Made by a program: the position numbers and the translations under genes. A DNA stretch of 46,012 nucleotides from Candidatus Goldiibacteriota bacterium HGW-Goldbacteria-1 (GTDB taxonomy: Bacteria > Oederibacteriota > PGYV01), in assembly GCA_002839855.1 (NCBI GenBank), contig PGYV01000014.1, forward strand, positions 1 to 46,012. The letters are read 5' to 3'. Positions 24,586 to 32,119 of this stretch are shown here, in pieces; the first letter of the stretch is position 1, and every line of letters begins with the position of its first letter. Below the pieces are notes generated by a model. That model saw only the letters and a list, made by a program, of their open reading frames with translations. It was not told the origin of the DNA and did no database searches.

Positions 24586-25011
24586 ATGGATAAAGATAAA
24601 TCGTTCAGCAGTTTTCTGGAAAAGAAGTCCCTTAAGAAAACCCGGGGCAGGGACATAATTGTAAAAGCTGCCGCTTCTATTAAGGGTCACTTTGACGCGG
24701 AACAGCTGTTAGATGCGGTAAAAAAAATTGATGTTAAAACATCAAGGGCTTCTGTTTACCGTACCATCCCGCTTCTGGTAAAAGCTGAAATAGTGGAAGA
24801 AAGCATCCAGAAAGACGGGCGCAGGATATATGAATTTTCACAGGGAAACGGCCATCATGACCATATGATTTGCGTCAAATGCGGCGCCATACTGGAATTT
24901 CATGATAATGTGATTGAAAAGCATCAGGAACTTATAGCCAAAAAATATAATTTTAAGATGACCGGACACAGGCTGGAAATTAAAGGGCTGTGCAGCAGGT
25001 GTAAGAAGTAG
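24586..25011 (+). CDS. Fur-family metalloregulator 1
   Basis: About 141 residues, starting at ATG 24586 after TGGAG; an earlier in-frame ATG at 24550 overlaps the -10 element and is rejected. Winged-helix region: SRASVYRTIPLLVKAEIVEE. Metal-binding half: GHHDHMICVKCGAILEFHD, then CSRCKK at the end, forming the two CxxC pairs of the structural zinc site, with HHDH ligands for the regulatory metal. Located directly before feoA and feoB, it most likely represses iron uptake when iron is sufficient. Confidence 0.92.
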   Translation: MDKDKSFSSFLEKKSLKKTRGRDIIVKAAASIKGHFDAEQLLDAVKKIDVKTSRASVYRTIPLLVKAEIVEESIQKDGRRIYEFSQGNGHHDHMICVKCGAILEFHDNVIEKHQELIAKKYNFKMTGHRLEIKGLCSRCKK

Positions 25012-25027
25012 TTTTTTTATCTGTTAA

Positions 25028-25044
25028 ATGAGACTTAATCTCAA
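25028..25044. promoter_or_regulatory. Fur-type operator before feoA
   Basis: ATGAGACTTAATCTCAA matches the box at 24556 (TTGAGATTCAATATCAA) at 13 of 17 positions and keeps the palindromic arms TGAGA/TCTCA. It abuts the AAAGGAG ribosome binding site of feoA. Confidence 0.7.
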
Positions 25045-25055
25045 AGGAGCATGCT

Positions 25056-25334
25056 ATGAAGATGTCTGAACTTAAAGCCGGGGATAAAGCTGTAATTATA
25101 TCTGTGGATGCGAAAGGCGAAGTGGGACAAAGGCTTCTTGATATGGGGCTTGTAAAAGGGACTAAATTTAAAGCTGTAAGAAAGGCGCCTTTGGGCGACC
25201 CGTTAGAGATAAAGCTGCGAGGCTTTATTATGGCGCTGCGCGTTAAAGAAGCGGAACTTATAACCGTGGAGAAAACAGGTGAAAAAGGGGACGGTGTCCC
25301 TATGCGCTCCGGAAAGGAAAAACGCAATGCCTGA
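25056..25334 (+). CDS. feoA: FeoA-family protein
   Basis: A 92-residue SH3-like FeoA domain: SELKAGDKAVIISVDAKGEVGQRLLDMGLVKGTKFKAVRKAPLGDPLEIKLRGFIMALR-type pattern seen across residues 3-65. FeoA binds the cytoplasmic part of FeoB and supports ferrous iron import. The C-terminal 20 residues are an extension and may be functionally neutral. It overlaps feoB by 8 bases. AAAGGAG precedes ATG 25056. Confidence 0.92.
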   Translation: MKMSELKAGDKAVIISVDAKGEVGQRLLDMGLVKGTKFKAVRKAPLGDPLEIKLRGFIMALRVKEAELITVEKTGEKGDGVPMRSGKEKRNA

Positions 25335-27471
25335 TAAAAAAATAATAAAAGTGGCTTTTGCCGGAAACCCTAATTCCGGAAAGACCTCGCTTTTTAACGC
25401 TATAGCCGGAACCAACCTTAAGGTGGGCAACTGGTCCGGGGTTACGGTTGAAAAGTATGAAGCAGAGATGGAATATGGTGATTATATATTAAGTTTTGTT
25501 GACCTTCCCGGAACGTATTCGCTTACCGCGTATTCACCTGAAGAAACGGTGGCAAGGGATTTTATAGAATCCAAAGCTGCCGATGTAATTGTGAACGTGG
25601 CAGACGGCACAAACCTTTCACGCAGCCTGTATCTTTCCGTGCAGCTTCTGGAAATGGAACCAAAGATGATAATGGCGCTTAATATGTATGATGAAGTGGA
25701 AGAGAAAGGCATAAAAATTGAATTTAAAATGCTGCAGCAGCTTTTAGGTAGTCATGTAATACCTGTGTCTGCCGCTAAAAAAACAGGTATTGAATCGCTC
25801 TTAAGCCATATAGTAAGGCTGTACGAAGGAAAAATTACGCCGCCGGACGGAAAAATTACTTACAGCCAGGAAGTGGAAGAAGCGGTTTTAAAAATTCAGA
25901 CAATAATAGAATCGGACCCGTTTATGTCATCTAAAGCGAAACCAAGGCTTGCGTCAATTAAACTTCTGGAAAATGACGCCAATATGTACAAACTGGCGCG
26001 TCATAGCCCGGCATGGATAAGGCTTGAATCCGCGCTTCCAGTTATCATGAACGGCCTTGAAGCAGCTGTTAAGACGTCAATTCAGAAAAAAATCGCGGAA
26101 GACAGGTACGCGTTTGTGCGCGGCGCGTTTAAAGAAACGGTTGTTGAAAAAGAAGAGGAAAAAAAGAGCGCGACAGATATTATTGATTCCCTGCTTATTA
26201 ACAGAATCCTGGGGCTGCCTGTGTTTTTTGTAATAATGTGGCTTATTTTTCAGATGACATTTACTCTTGGCGAAGTGCCCATGAAGTGGATTGAAATTGT
26301 TTTTTCAAAATTAGGAGAAGCAGCCGGCGCCGGAATAAAAAACAATTTACTGCGCTCTGTCATCGTTGACGGCGTGCTGGCGGGTGTCGGCGGAGTGCTT
26401 GCATTTGTCCCCAACATACTGCTTTTGTTTTTAGGGCTGTCTTTTTTAGAGGCTACCGGTTACATGGCGCGCGCCGCTTTTGTGGTGGACAAAGCTTTTC
26501 ATAAGATAGGGCTTCATGGTAAATCTTTTATTCCCATGGTAACCGGGTTTGGCTGCTCGGTGCCCGCGTTTATGGCGTGCCGCACGTTAAAAAACCGCGG
26601 CGACCGCCTGGCCACCATGATGGTAATTCCGTTTATGAGCTGCGGCGCAAAACTTCCGGTATACATTCTTTTAATAGGGGCGTTTTTTCCGGAAAATGCC
26701 GCGGGAAATATTCTTTTCGGCGTATACCTGTTTGGAATACTTGTGGCTGTCGCGTCCGCCAAACTGTTTAAGTCAACCGTGTTTAAAGGGCAAAGCGAGC
26801 CTTTTGTAATGGAACTGCCTGTTTACAGGCTGCCGTCGCTGGAATCGGTCTTTGCGCAGATGTGGCTTAAGGCGTGGATGTATATAAAAAAAGCCGGTAC
26901 CACAATACTTGCGGCTTCTTTAATAATATGGTTTGTTTCCAATTACCCTGTAAACCATAAACTGGCAGCGCAGTACGGCGAAAAAATTACAGCTGTTGAA
27001 ATATCTGAAAATGTATCAGCAGATAAAAAGAAAGAAGAAATATTAAAACTTAAAAATGAACTTGCCGCGGGCGAACTTGAATATTCATTCGCCGGAAAAT
27101 TCGGAAAATTTATAGAGCCCGTAATAAGGCCGCTGGGTTTTGACTGGCGTATAGGGGTGGCATTAACTGCCGGACTTGCGGCAAAAGAAATTGTGGTGTC
27201 CACAATGGGAACCATATATTCGCTTGGTGATTCCGCTGATGATTCATCGTCTTTAAAAGAAAGGCTGCGCAGCGACCCTTCTTACAGCCCTGCCGCGGCA
27301 CTTTCGCTTGTTATTTTTGTGCTTTTATATATTCCGTGCCTTGCCGCGACAGCAGTGTTTCATAAGGAAATAGGGCAGCTTAAAGTAACCCTGTTTTATA
27401 TAGGTTATTCTATGTCTGTAGCATGGATTTTATCTTTTGTGGTTTACCGCGCCGCACTTTTGGTGATGTAA
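25327..27471 (+). CDS. feoB: Ferrous iron transporter FeoB
   Basis: A 714-residue protein starting at ATG 25327 (AAAGGAA upstream). The GTPase domain has G1 GNPNSGKT (13-20), G3 DLPGTYS, G4 NMYD and G5 VSA. The membrane part has paired gate domains with GYMARAAFVVDKAFHKIGLHGKS and GFGCSVPAFMACRT, and the second gate MSCGAKLPVY, each carrying the conserved cysteine. It imports Fe(II). Length is normal for the family. Co-directional with feoA and the Fur-like regulator, so iron control through the Fur boxes is expected. Confidence 0.96.
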   Translation: MPDKKIIKVAFAGNPNSGKTSLFNAIAGTNLKVGNWSGVTVEKYEAEMEYGDYILSFVDLPGTYSLTAYSPEETVARDFIESKAADVIVNVADGTNLSRSLYLSVQLLEMEPKMIMALNMYDEVEEKGIKIEFKMLQQLLGSHVIPVSAAKKTGIESLLSHIVRLYEGKITPPDGKITYSQEVEEAVLKIQTIIESDPFMSSKAKPRLASIKLLENDANMYKLARHSPAWIRLESALPVIMNGLEAAVKTSIQKKIAEDRYAFVRGAFKETVVEKEEEKKSATDIIDSLLINRILGLPVFFVIMWLIFQMTFTLGEVPMKWIEIVFSKLGEAAGAGIKNNLLRSVIVDGVLAGVGGVLAFVPNILLLFLGLSFLEATGYMARAAFVVDKAFHKIGLHGKSFIPMVTGFGCSVPAFMACRTLKNRGDRLATMMVIPFMSCGAKLPVYILLIGAFFPENAAGNILFGVYLFGILVAVASAKLFKSTVFKGQSEPFVMELPVYRLPSLESVFAQMWLKAWMYIKKAGTTILAASLIIWFVSNYPVNHKLAAQYGEKITAVEISENVSADKKKEEILKLKNELAAGELEYSFAGKFGKFIEPVIRPLGFDWRIGVALTAGLAAKEIVVSTMGTIYSLGDSADDSSSLKERLRSDPSYSPAAALSLVIFVLLYIPCLAATAVFHKEIGQLKVTLFYIGYSMSVAWILSFVVYRAALLVM

Positions 27472-27472
27472 T

Positions 27473-28261
27473 ATGGAAACAAACATACTTTTTGCCCTTT
27501 CAATGTCAGTAATAGCCGGAATGTCAACCGCCATCGGCGCTGCCATTGCTTTTATTTCCGGAAGCAGGGGCGGAAAATCTTTGTCTTTCGGGCTGGGGCT
27601 GTCCGCGGGCGTTATGGTATATGTTTCTTTTATGGAAATGCTTCCGCATTCTGCGCGGGTATCCGGGCCGTGGATATCTTTAGCCGCGTTTTTTGGGGGG
27701 ATGGCGCTTACCGCAATAATAGACAGGATAATACCCCAAGCGCAGAACCCGCACGAAGTAAGGTCAGACGCAAGTGTAAAAGAACTTAAAATAAGCGGAA
27801 AGCATTCAAAACATAAACTTATGCGTACCGGGCTTTTTACAGCGGCGGCAATTACCGTACACAATTTTCCGGAAGGATTTGCAACTTTTGCGGCTGCCGC
27901 AAGCGATGTACAGCTGGGCATTACAATTGCAGCTGCTGTGGCTATTCATAATATACCCGAAGGCATTTCTGTGTCTGTTCCCATTTACGCGGCCACAGGT
28001 GATAAAAAAAAGGCATTTCTATACGCTTCGTTATCAGGCCTGGCAGAGCCGGCAGGCGCGATTATCGGCTGGCTTATACTGGCGCCGTTTCTTACACCGC
28101 AGTTTCTGGGAATTATTTTGGGGGCTGTCGCGGGAATAATGATATATATTTCTTTTGATGAACTTTTACCCACGGCGCGTGAATACGGGGAAGGGCACAC
28201 CGAAATAGCGGGTATTGCCGCGGGCATGGCAATAATGGCGGTAAGCCTTAATCTGCTTTAA
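27473..28261 (+). CDS. zupT: ZIP-family metal transporter (ZupT-like)
   Basis: A 262-residue protein with eight hydrophobic segments. The metal path motifs are HNFPEGFATF in TM4 and HNIPEGISV in TM5, exactly as in ZupT. ZupT takes up Zn(II) and also Fe(II) and Mn(II). The central cytoplasmic loop is short with KHSKHK. It begins one base after the feoB stop, so it is part of the iron operon. The last 45 bases are repeated with synonymous changes downstream of the catalase gene at 30228-30272. Confidence 0.93.
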   Translation: METNILFALSMSVIAGMSTAIGAAIAFISGSRGGKSLSFGLGLSAGVMVYVSFMEMLPHSARVSGPWISLAAFFGGMALTAIIDRIIPQAQNPHEVRSDASVKELKISGKHSKHKLMRTGLFTAAAITVHNFPEGFATFAAAASDVQLGITIAAAVAIHNIPEGISVSVPIYAATGDKKKAFLYASLSGLAEPAGAIIGWLILAPFLTPQFLGIILGAVAGIMIYISFDELLPTAREYGEGHTEIAGIAAGMAIMAVSLNLL

Positions 28262-28301
28262 GATATAAAGTACCTGCTTGATTATTGGGAAAATTGAGGG
28301 T

Positions 28302-28724
28302 ATGCTTTTAGCAGGTAAAAAAGGGGATATTAAAATTAAAAAATTCGGAAATATTCTGTTTATAGCAACCGGCCATGTTTCTTTGGCTTTTGGTGTTGCG
28401 GGTATATTTCTGCCTGTCCTTCCAACCACTCCTTTTCTGCTTTTGTCGGCCGCCTGCTACGCTAAGGGTTCAAAAACATTTTATGACCGGCTTACGCGGC
28501 ATAAAACTTTTGGACCGTATATAAACGGCTATCTTAACGGCAAAGGCATGGCAATAAAGGCAAAAATATGTTCTATAAGTTTTATGTGGATTTTTATGAC
28601 TGTTTCAGCTTTATTTTTTGTGCCGGTTTTAGGCTTTAAAATCGCGTTGTTTATAATTGCGGCCGCAGTTACGGTTTACATTATTAGACAGCCGGTAAAA
28701 AAGGGGGAAATAAATGGGGAATGA
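28302..28724 (+). CDS. DUF454 (YbaN-like) inner membrane protein
   Basis: About 140 residues if ATG 28302 is used; the start is uncertain because GAGGG is only one base away and an in-frame TTG exists at 28278. Family pattern: [34 protein letters not shown], then [20 protein letters not shown] and two final helices. DUF454 proteins are small membrane proteins often near iron or heme genes; their role is unknown. It overlaps the catalase start by 11 bases. Confidence 0.85.
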   Translation: MLLAGKKGDIKIKKFGNILFIATGHVSLAFGVAGIFLPVLPTTPFLLLSAACYAKGSKTFYDRLTRHKTFGPYINGYLNGKGMAIKAKICSISFMWIFMTVSALFFVPVLGFKIALFIIAAAVTVYIIRQPVKKGEINGE

Positions 28725-30189
28725 AAAAAAGGATGAAAAAAAACTGACTACTGCAGCGGGCGCGCCTGTTGCTGACAATCAGAATGTAATGACGGCAGGC
28801 AAACGAGGGCCTCAGCTTCTTCAGGATGTATGGTTTCTGGAAAAGCTGGCGCACTTTGACAGGGAAGTGATACCGGAACGGCGTATGCACGCGAAGGGTT
28901 CCGGCGCTTTCGGCACATTCACGGTAACTAATGATATATCAAAGTACACAAAGGCAAAAATATTTTCCGAAGCAGGCAAGAAAACAGAAATGTTCGTGCG
29001 TTTTTCAATTGTTGCGGGTGAACGGGGCGCGGCAGACGCGGAGCGCGACATACGCGGTTTTGCGATGAAGTTTTATACGGAAGAAGGAAACTGGGACTTA
29101 GTTGGAAACAATACGCCGGTATTTTTCATGCGCGATCCGCTGAAATTTCCGGATCTTAACCACGCCATAAAGAGGGACCCGAGGACAAATTTAAGAAGCG
29201 CCCTTAATAACTGGGATTTCTGGACATCATTGCCTGAAGCCCTTCATCAGGTGACAATAACTATGAGCGACCGTGGAATTCCGCTAAGCTACAGGCACAT
29301 GCACGGATTTGGCAGCCATACCTTCAGTATGATAAACGCAAAAAATGAAAGGGTATGGGTGAAATTTTCTATTAAAACACAGCAGGGAATAAAGAATATG
29401 ACAGATCAGGAAGCCGAAGCCGCAATAGGAAAAGACCGTGAAACTCACCAGCGTGATTTGTATGACGCGATAGAAAAAAAGGATTTTCCAAAATGGACAA
29501 TGTATATCCAGGTTATGACCGAAGAACAGGCTGTAAAGTCGCCATATCACCCGTTTGATTTGACAAAAGTATGGCCGCACGGCGATTACCCGCTTATTGA
29601 AGCCGGTGTTATAGAACTTAATAAAAATCCGGAAAATTACTTTGCCGATGTTGAACAGTCCGCGTTTAATCCCGCTAATATTGTGCCGGGTATTGGTTTT
29701 TCGCCCGATAAAATGCTTCAGGGCAGGCTGTTTTCTTACGGCGACGCTCAGCGTTACAGGCTTGGAGTAAACCATAATCAGATACCTGTCAACAAATCCA
29801 GGTGCCCGTTTCTTAATATGTTTCACCGCGACGGGCAGATGCGTGTTGACGGAAATTATGGCGGCACCCCCGGCTATGAACCAAACAGTTTTGGCCACTG
29901 GCAGGAGCAGAAAGAATTTAAAGAACCCGCGCTTGAGCTTTACGGCGCCGCGGACCACTGGGACCACAGGGAAGACACAGATTATTACAGCCAGACAAGG
30001 GCGCTTTTTAAACTTATGAACAGTGAACAGAAAAAAGCGCTTTTTGAAAATACAGCCCGTTCTGTCGGAGGCGCGCCAAAATTTATCCAGCTTCGCCATA
30101 TTGGCAACTGCCTGAAAGCAGACCTTGAATACGGCAAAGGCGTTGCAAAAGCGCTGGGGATACAGGAAAGCGAACTTCCAAAAGTTTAA
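28714..30189 (+). CDS. katA: Monofunctional heme catalase
   Basis: A 491-residue small-subunit catalase. Catalytic distal His59 lies in [11 protein letters not shown]; the distal asparagine is in [17 protein letters not shown]; the proximal heme tyrosine lies in [14 protein letters not shown], followed by NHNQIPVN. It splits hydrogen peroxide into water and oxygen in the cytoplasm. No signal peptide. GGGGGAAA precedes ATG. Its place after Fur, Feo and ZupT ties peroxide defence to iron control. Its presence suggests the organism meets oxygen. Confidence 0.95.
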   Translation: MGNEKKDEKKLTTAAGAPVADNQNVMTAGKRGPQLLQDVWFLEKLAHFDREVIPERRMHAKGSGAFGTFTVTNDISKYTKAKIFSEAGKKTEMFVRFSIVAGERGAADAERDIRGFAMKFYTEEGNWDLVGNNTPVFFMRDPLKFPDLNHAIKRDPRTNLRSALNNWDFWTSLPEALHQVTITMSDRGIPLSYRHMHGFGSHTFSMINAKNERVWVKFSIKTQQGIKNMTDQEAEAAIGKDRETHQRDLYDAIEKKDFPKWTMYIQVMTEEQAVKSPYHPFDLTKVWPHGDYPLIEAGVIELNKNPENYFADVEQSAFNPANIVPGIGFSPDKMLQGRLFSYGDAQRYRLGVNHNQIPVNKSRCPFLNMFHRDGQMRVDGNYGGTPGYEPNSFGHWQEQKEFKEPALELYGAADHWDHREDTDYYSQTRALFKLMNSEQKKALFENTARSVGGAPKFIQLRHIGNCLKADLEYGKGVAKALGIQESELPKV

Positions 30190-30199
30190 CGCGCAGGGC

Positions 30200-30232
30200 G
30201 CGGCCGTACAGATAAAAAGCCTGTACAGCCGC
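30200..30232. terminator. Hairpin downstream of katA
   Basis: GCGGCCGTACAG (30200-30211) and CTGTACAGCCGC (30221-30232) form a 12-bp stem with one mismatch and a 9-base loop, 10 bases after the katA stop. There is no T tract, so termination is only possible. The right arm overlaps the zupT-like relic. Confidence 0.5.
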
Positions 30233-30272
30233 GGGTATGGCGATAATGGCCGTAAGCCTTAATCTGTTTTAA
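30228..30272 (+). pseudogene. Relic of a second zupT 3' end
   Basis: These 45 bases match the last 45 bases of zupT (28217-28261) with four substitutions and no gaps. Translated in the matching frame they give AAGMAIMAVSLNLF and a stop, versus AAGMAIMAVSLNLL in zupT; three of the four changes are silent. The upstream coding part is missing. This looks like the tail of a diverged zupT paralogue left after deletion or insertion around katA. Confidence 0.7.
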
Positions 30273-30294
30273 TTCCTTTATTTAAAAAATAATG

Positions 30295-30344
30295 TTGACA
30301 AAAGCGTCCGGCCTGCTATAATTAAATATACAGATATACGTATA
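30295..30344 (+). promoter_or_regulatory. Promoter with palindrome before the ferredoxin operon
   Basis: TTGACA at 30295-30300 and TATAAT at 30317-30322 have a 16-base spacer. Downstream, TATACGTATA (30335-30344) is a perfect palindrome placed where a repressor would block elongation, next to a partial copy TATACAGA. It does not resemble the Fur boxes, so a different regulator is suggested. Confidence 0.7.
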
Positions 30345-30369
30345 ATTGAATAATAGGAGGAAACGGAAA

Positions 30370-30585
30370 ATGGAAAAGAAAGTGGAAATAAGCGAAAGCC
30401 TGTGCACGGGGTGCGGCGCGTGCGTATCTATGTGCCCGGCGCGGATACTTAAGATGGAAAAAGGAAAGGCAAAAGTCACGGACCATGAATCTTGCGATAT
30501 GCTGGCAGGATGCATGTATGCGTGCCCCACAGGCGCAATTAAAGTTAACAGAAAAGCGAAAGTTGCAAGTTTTTTTGGATTCTAA
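30370..30585 (+). CDS. Small ferredoxin with an incomplete second cluster motif
   Basis: A 71-residue ferredoxin beginning at ATG 30370 after AGGAGG. Motif 1 is complete: CTGCGACVSMCP. Motif 2 reads CDMLAGCMYACP, where the middle cysteine of CxxCxxCxxxCP is a leucine (30502-30504). It should therefore hold one ordinary [4Fe-4S] cluster and either a [3Fe-4S] cluster or a site-differentiated second cluster. It heads a run of thioredoxin, DUF2892 and DsrE genes, so it may pass electrons in a thiol or sulfur pathway; partner unknown. Confidence 0.88.
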   Translation: MEKKVEISESLCTGCGACVSMCPARILKMEKGKAKVTDHESCDMLAGCMYACPTGAIKVNRKAKVASFFGF

Positions 30586-30609
30586 ATAATATCCTTAAAG
30601 GAGGATGCT

Positions 30610-30933
30610 ATGGAAATCAACGTAAATTCAGGCAGTTTTAAGAAACAGGTAATAGAATCAAAAGAACCGGTGCTTGTGGACTTCTGGGCGGAATGGTGTA
30701 TGCCGTGTAAAATGGTGGCGCCCGCGCTGTCCCAGATAGCAAAGGAATATAACGGAAAATTAACAGTGGCAAAAGTAAACGTGGATGATTCACCGGAGCT
30801 TGCCGGAATGTACGGTGTTTCAGGCATACCCACGATGGCAATTTTTAAAGACGGAAAGATAGTGGACCGTATAGTGGGCGCGCTGCCAAAGCAGCACATA
30901 ATTCAGGCAATAAAACCGCACTTAGCGGCTTAA
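30610..30933 (+). CDS. trxA: Thioredoxin with WCMPC active site
   Basis: A 107-residue single thioredoxin domain: VLVDFWAEWCMPCKMVAPALSQIA, then KVNVDDSPELAGMYGVSGIPTMAIFKDG with the cis-proline. The active site is WCMPC instead of the common WCGPC, which should shift its redox potential or partner choice. No signal peptide, so cytoplasmic. AAAGGAGG precedes the start. It sits between ferredoxin and small membrane proteins in the putative sulfur operon. No thioredoxin reductase is present in the window. Confidence 0.94.
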   Translation: MEINVNSGSFKKQVIESKEPVLVDFWAEWCMPCKMVAPALSQIAKEYNGKLTVAKVNVDDSPELAGMYGVSGIPTMAIFKDGKIVDRIVGALPKQHIIQAIKPHLAA

Positions 30934-30946
30934 AAGGAGAATGATA

Positions 30947-31114
30947 ATGGAAACTGTATTAAAGTTTGTAAGGGGCGGCGCCGGCGGAGCGCTTGTGGCC
31001 GCGGGATTTTATTCTGCCGCTCCCCGTTCGTATGTTCTTTGGATACTTGGGACAGTGCTGCTTTTATCGGTAACCGGGCTCTGTGGAATAGGTAATATCT
31101 GCGAAAGGAAGTAA
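30947..31114 (+). CDS. Tiny membrane protein, DUF2892-like
   Basis: A 55-residue protein with start ATG 30947, placed about 8 bases after AAAAGGAGA; another in-frame ATG at 30941 is too close. It has two hydrophobic stretches (GGALVAAGFYSAA and YVLWILGTVLLLSVTGLCGIG) and ends CGIGNICERK with two cysteines. Size and plan match DUF2892/YgaP-tail proteins, which often accompany rhodaneses and sulfur genes. The next gene is a clear DUF2892 member. Confidence 0.65.
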   Translation: METVLKFVRGGAGGALVAAGFYSAAPRSYVLWILGTVLLLSVTGLCGIGNICERK

Positions 31115-31163
31115 AAGCGTGTATACTTGTTATAAGGGAAATTAAATTTACGGGAGGTGTTTA

Positions 31164-31370
31164 ATGTTTAAACCAAATGAAGGAAAGACAGACAGGATTG
31201 TAAGGGTGGTGCTTGGCGTAGGGCTTGTGGCAGCAGGTTTTCTTATGACCGGTCCTGCTGCAATTGTATTGTGGGTGTTAGGGGCAATATCGCTTATAAC
31301 CGGGGCAATTGGTTTCTGCGGCCTATACGCGCTGCTGGGAATAAATACCTGCCCAATAAATAAAAAATAA
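31164..31370 (+). CDS. DUF2892 small inner membrane protein
   Basis: A 68-residue protein: NEGKTDRIVRVVLGVGLVAAGFL, then VLWVLGAISLITGAIGFCGLYALLGINTCP. This is the DUF2892 pattern (basic DRxxRxxxG start, two helices, GxCxLYxLLGxxTC end). The same domain forms the membrane anchor of the E. coli rhodanese YgaP. The two cysteines near the second helix are conserved in the family. GGGAGGTG precedes ATG. Confidence 0.9.
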   Translation: MFKPNEGKTDRIVRVVLGVGLVAAGFLMTGPAAIVLWVLGAISLITGAIGFCGLYALLGINTCPINKK

Positions 31371-31371
31371 A

Positions 31372-31686
31372 ATGGCACCGTCAAGGGAAGTACTGGCCAA
31401 GGCGGAGTTTATTGTTATAAACAGCGCTGAACCCGATTTAAGGGCGTTTTTGGGTGATTATTATATTATAAAAAATCCAAAAGACATTTTTAATTCAGGT
31501 TCAGCGCTGTATTATTCGGACGAACTGACAATAAACGAGGTTCAGGGAAATCCCTGTATGATGTTCTGGAGTAAAAAAATTGTCTCCTCCCAAATCAGGG
31601 ATATAATAGGAAAAAGAACTTTAATAGAAGGCAGGGGCATCAGGGAAGACTATTTTATGCATTTTCTTTCTATGTGCGGCGCATGA
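31372..31686 (+). CDS. Uncharacterised 104-residue protein in the DsrE operon
   Basis: I do not recognise this protein. It starts one base after the DUF2892 stop with no ribosome binding site of its own, so it relies on coupling. It is soluble, with strands and short helices (EFIVINSAEPDLRAFLGDYYIIK, NPCMMFWSKKIVSSQIRDIIGKRT) and two cysteines, one four residues from the C-terminus (MCGA). Position among thioredoxin, DUF2892 and DsrE hints at thiol chemistry, by inference only. Confidence 0.6.
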   Translation: MAPSREVLAKAEFIVINSAEPDLRAFLGDYYIIKNPKDIFNSGSALYYSDELTINEVQGNPCMMFWSKKIVSSQIRDIIGKRTLIEGRGIREDYFMHFLSMCGA

Positions 31687-31714
31687 AAATTATACAGAAG
31701 AAAAGGAGAATGCA

Positions 31715-32035
31715 ATGAAAATTGGAATTGTAATCGCTTCAAATGACGCGGAGACTTGCTGGAACGCAATCAGGTATGGTAATTTCTGCCTTGGAAAAAA
31801 AGAAGAGGTAAAGATTTTTTTTATGGGCAAAGGCGTGGAGTATCAGAAAATAAGCACGGATAAATTTAACACGGTTGAACAGGCAGAAAAGTTTCTGGCA
31901 TCCGGCGGAAAAATATTTGCCTGCGGTACCTGCATGAAATCGCGCGAGCAGGAAAGTTCTGATGCATGCCCGTTGTCCACAATGCAGGATATGTATGATA
32001 TTGTAAAAGAAAGCGATAAAGTTGTCAGCTTTTAA
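31715..32035 (+). CDS. DsrE-family protein
   Basis: A 106-residue DsrE-like domain. Pattern: VIASNDAETCWNAIRYGNFCLGKKEEVKIFFMGKGVEY, then FACGTCMKSREQESSDACPLSTMQDMYDIVKESDKVVSF. The cysteine in CGTCMKSR is the conserved site that can carry a persulfide in sulfur-relay members such as DsrE/TusD. Start follows AAAAGGAG. No DsrF/H or TusBC partners are nearby, so it is a stand-alone member with a likely sulfur-carrier role in this operon. Confidence 0.9.
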   Translation: MKIGIVIASNDAETCWNAIRYGNFCLGKKEEVKIFFMGKGVEYQKISTDKFNTVEQAEKFLASGGKIFACGTCMKSREQESSDACPLSTMQDMYDIVKESDKVVSF

Positions 32036-32055
32036 TATAAAAATACACAAGCATG

Positions 32056-32084
32056 TTGACACAAAGATAATTATTATGTATAAT
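32056..32084 (+). promoter_or_regulatory. Sigma-70 promoter of the second Fur-family gene
   Basis: TTGACA at 32056-32061 and TATAAT at 32079-32084 with an ideal 17-base spacer. The -10 is itself inside the left outer arm of the 41-bp palindrome. Confidence 0.9.
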
Positions 32085-32118
32085 CCTTATTGAAAATCAT
32101 TTTCAACAAGGATTATAC
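32078..32118. promoter_or_regulatory. 41-bp near-perfect palindromic operator
   Basis: The sequence is symmetric around C32098 with 19 of 20 base pairs matching. The core TTGAAAATCATTTTCAA (32090-32106) is a perfect Fur/PerR-type 7-1-7 box. The outer arms GTATAATCCTT and AAGGATTATAC carry the -10 element and the ribosome binding site (AAGGA, 32108-32112). Binding would block both RNA polymerase and the leader. Confidence 0.9.
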
Positions 32119-32119
32119 A

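Noticed and set aside
29284-30099. 271-residue minus-strand open frame over katA
   Set aside because: Antisense shadow of a well-conserved catalase gene with no independent support.
32090-32119. Earlier TTG start for the second Fur-family protein
   Set aside because: It would translate the operator palindrome; ATG 32120 has a well-spaced AAGGA site.
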